Assembly (NCBI GenBank): GCA_022709995.1
Contig: JAKLHU010000008.1
Coordinates: forward strand, 1-14,134
Length of the DNA: 14,134 bases
DNA from: Verrucomicrobiota bacterium
GTDB taxonomy: Bacteria; Verrucomicrobiota; Lentisphaeria; Oligosphaerales; Oligosphaeraceae
Direction of reading: 5' to 3'
Shown in pieces: positions 14,134 through 14,134 of this stretch. How positions within the stretch are numbered: position 1 is the stretch's first letter; each line of letters begins with the position of its first letter. The position numbers and the translations under genes were made by a program. A model generated the notes under the pieces. That model was not told where the DNA came from and did no database searches. It saw nothing but the letters and a program-made list of their open reading frames with translations.

Positions 14134-14134
14134 G

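Overview
The window (about 14.1 kb) is a piece of a GC-rich, gene-dense bacterial chromosome. It carries eight credible protein genes, one of them running off the right edge, and no rRNA, tRNA, CRISPR array or recognisable insertion sequence. The mixture of families points to the PVC superphylum, most likely Lentisphaerota, Kiritimatiellota or a related Verrucomicrobiota lineage. That mixture is an FAD_oxidored protein, a secreted DUF4838 protein, a Gfo/Idh/MocA oxidoreductase beside a TIM-barrel sugar isomerase, and a REP-like intergenic palindrome that reads as 'TGFQPVH' when translated. The taxonomic call is an inference from gene content; no marker gene is present.

Layout. Positions 101-4010 (+ strand) hold an RsuA/RluB-type pseudouridine synthase, an FAD-dependent oxidoreductase with a C-terminal discoidin-like domain, and a phosphatidylserine decarboxylase (psd). 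These are housekeeping or sugar-related genes with gaps of 241 and 131 bases, so they need not form one operon. Positions 4011-4272 lie between convergent genes and contain a three-hairpin palindromic repeat with two identical 40-base arms. All genes from 4273 to the right edge are on the - strand: a secreted DUF4838 protein; a PD-(D/E)XK nuclease plus SF1-type (DUF2075) helicase protein; a Gfo/Idh/MocA oxidoreductase; a sugar phosphate isomerase/epimerase; and a large protein of unknown function that is cut by the right edge and appears frameshifted.

Two things stand out. (1) The Gfo/Idh/MocA oxidoreductase at 9162-10427 carries about 100 extra N-terminal residues that read like a complete L7Ae/L30e-type (YlxQ-like) RNA-binding domain. 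A good ribosome binding site places the start in front of that extension, so the fusion appears genuine and I know of no described equivalent. (2) The nuclease-helicase gene sits alone in an AT-richer islet (about 6470-9050) flanked by two roughly 300-base gene-free stretches. It looks like a horizontally acquired defence-type or DNA-processing gene inserted among carbohydrate genes.

How the genes may work together: the isomerase and the L7Ae-oxidoreductase fusion are adjacent and co-directional (97-base gap). Such pairs usually act on sugars or inositols, by NAD(P)-linked oxidation/reduction and by isomerisation/epimerisation. The DUF4838 protein is probably exported and handles polysaccharide, and the FAD oxidoreductase may also act on sugar-related substrates. 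No substrate can be named from sequence alone.
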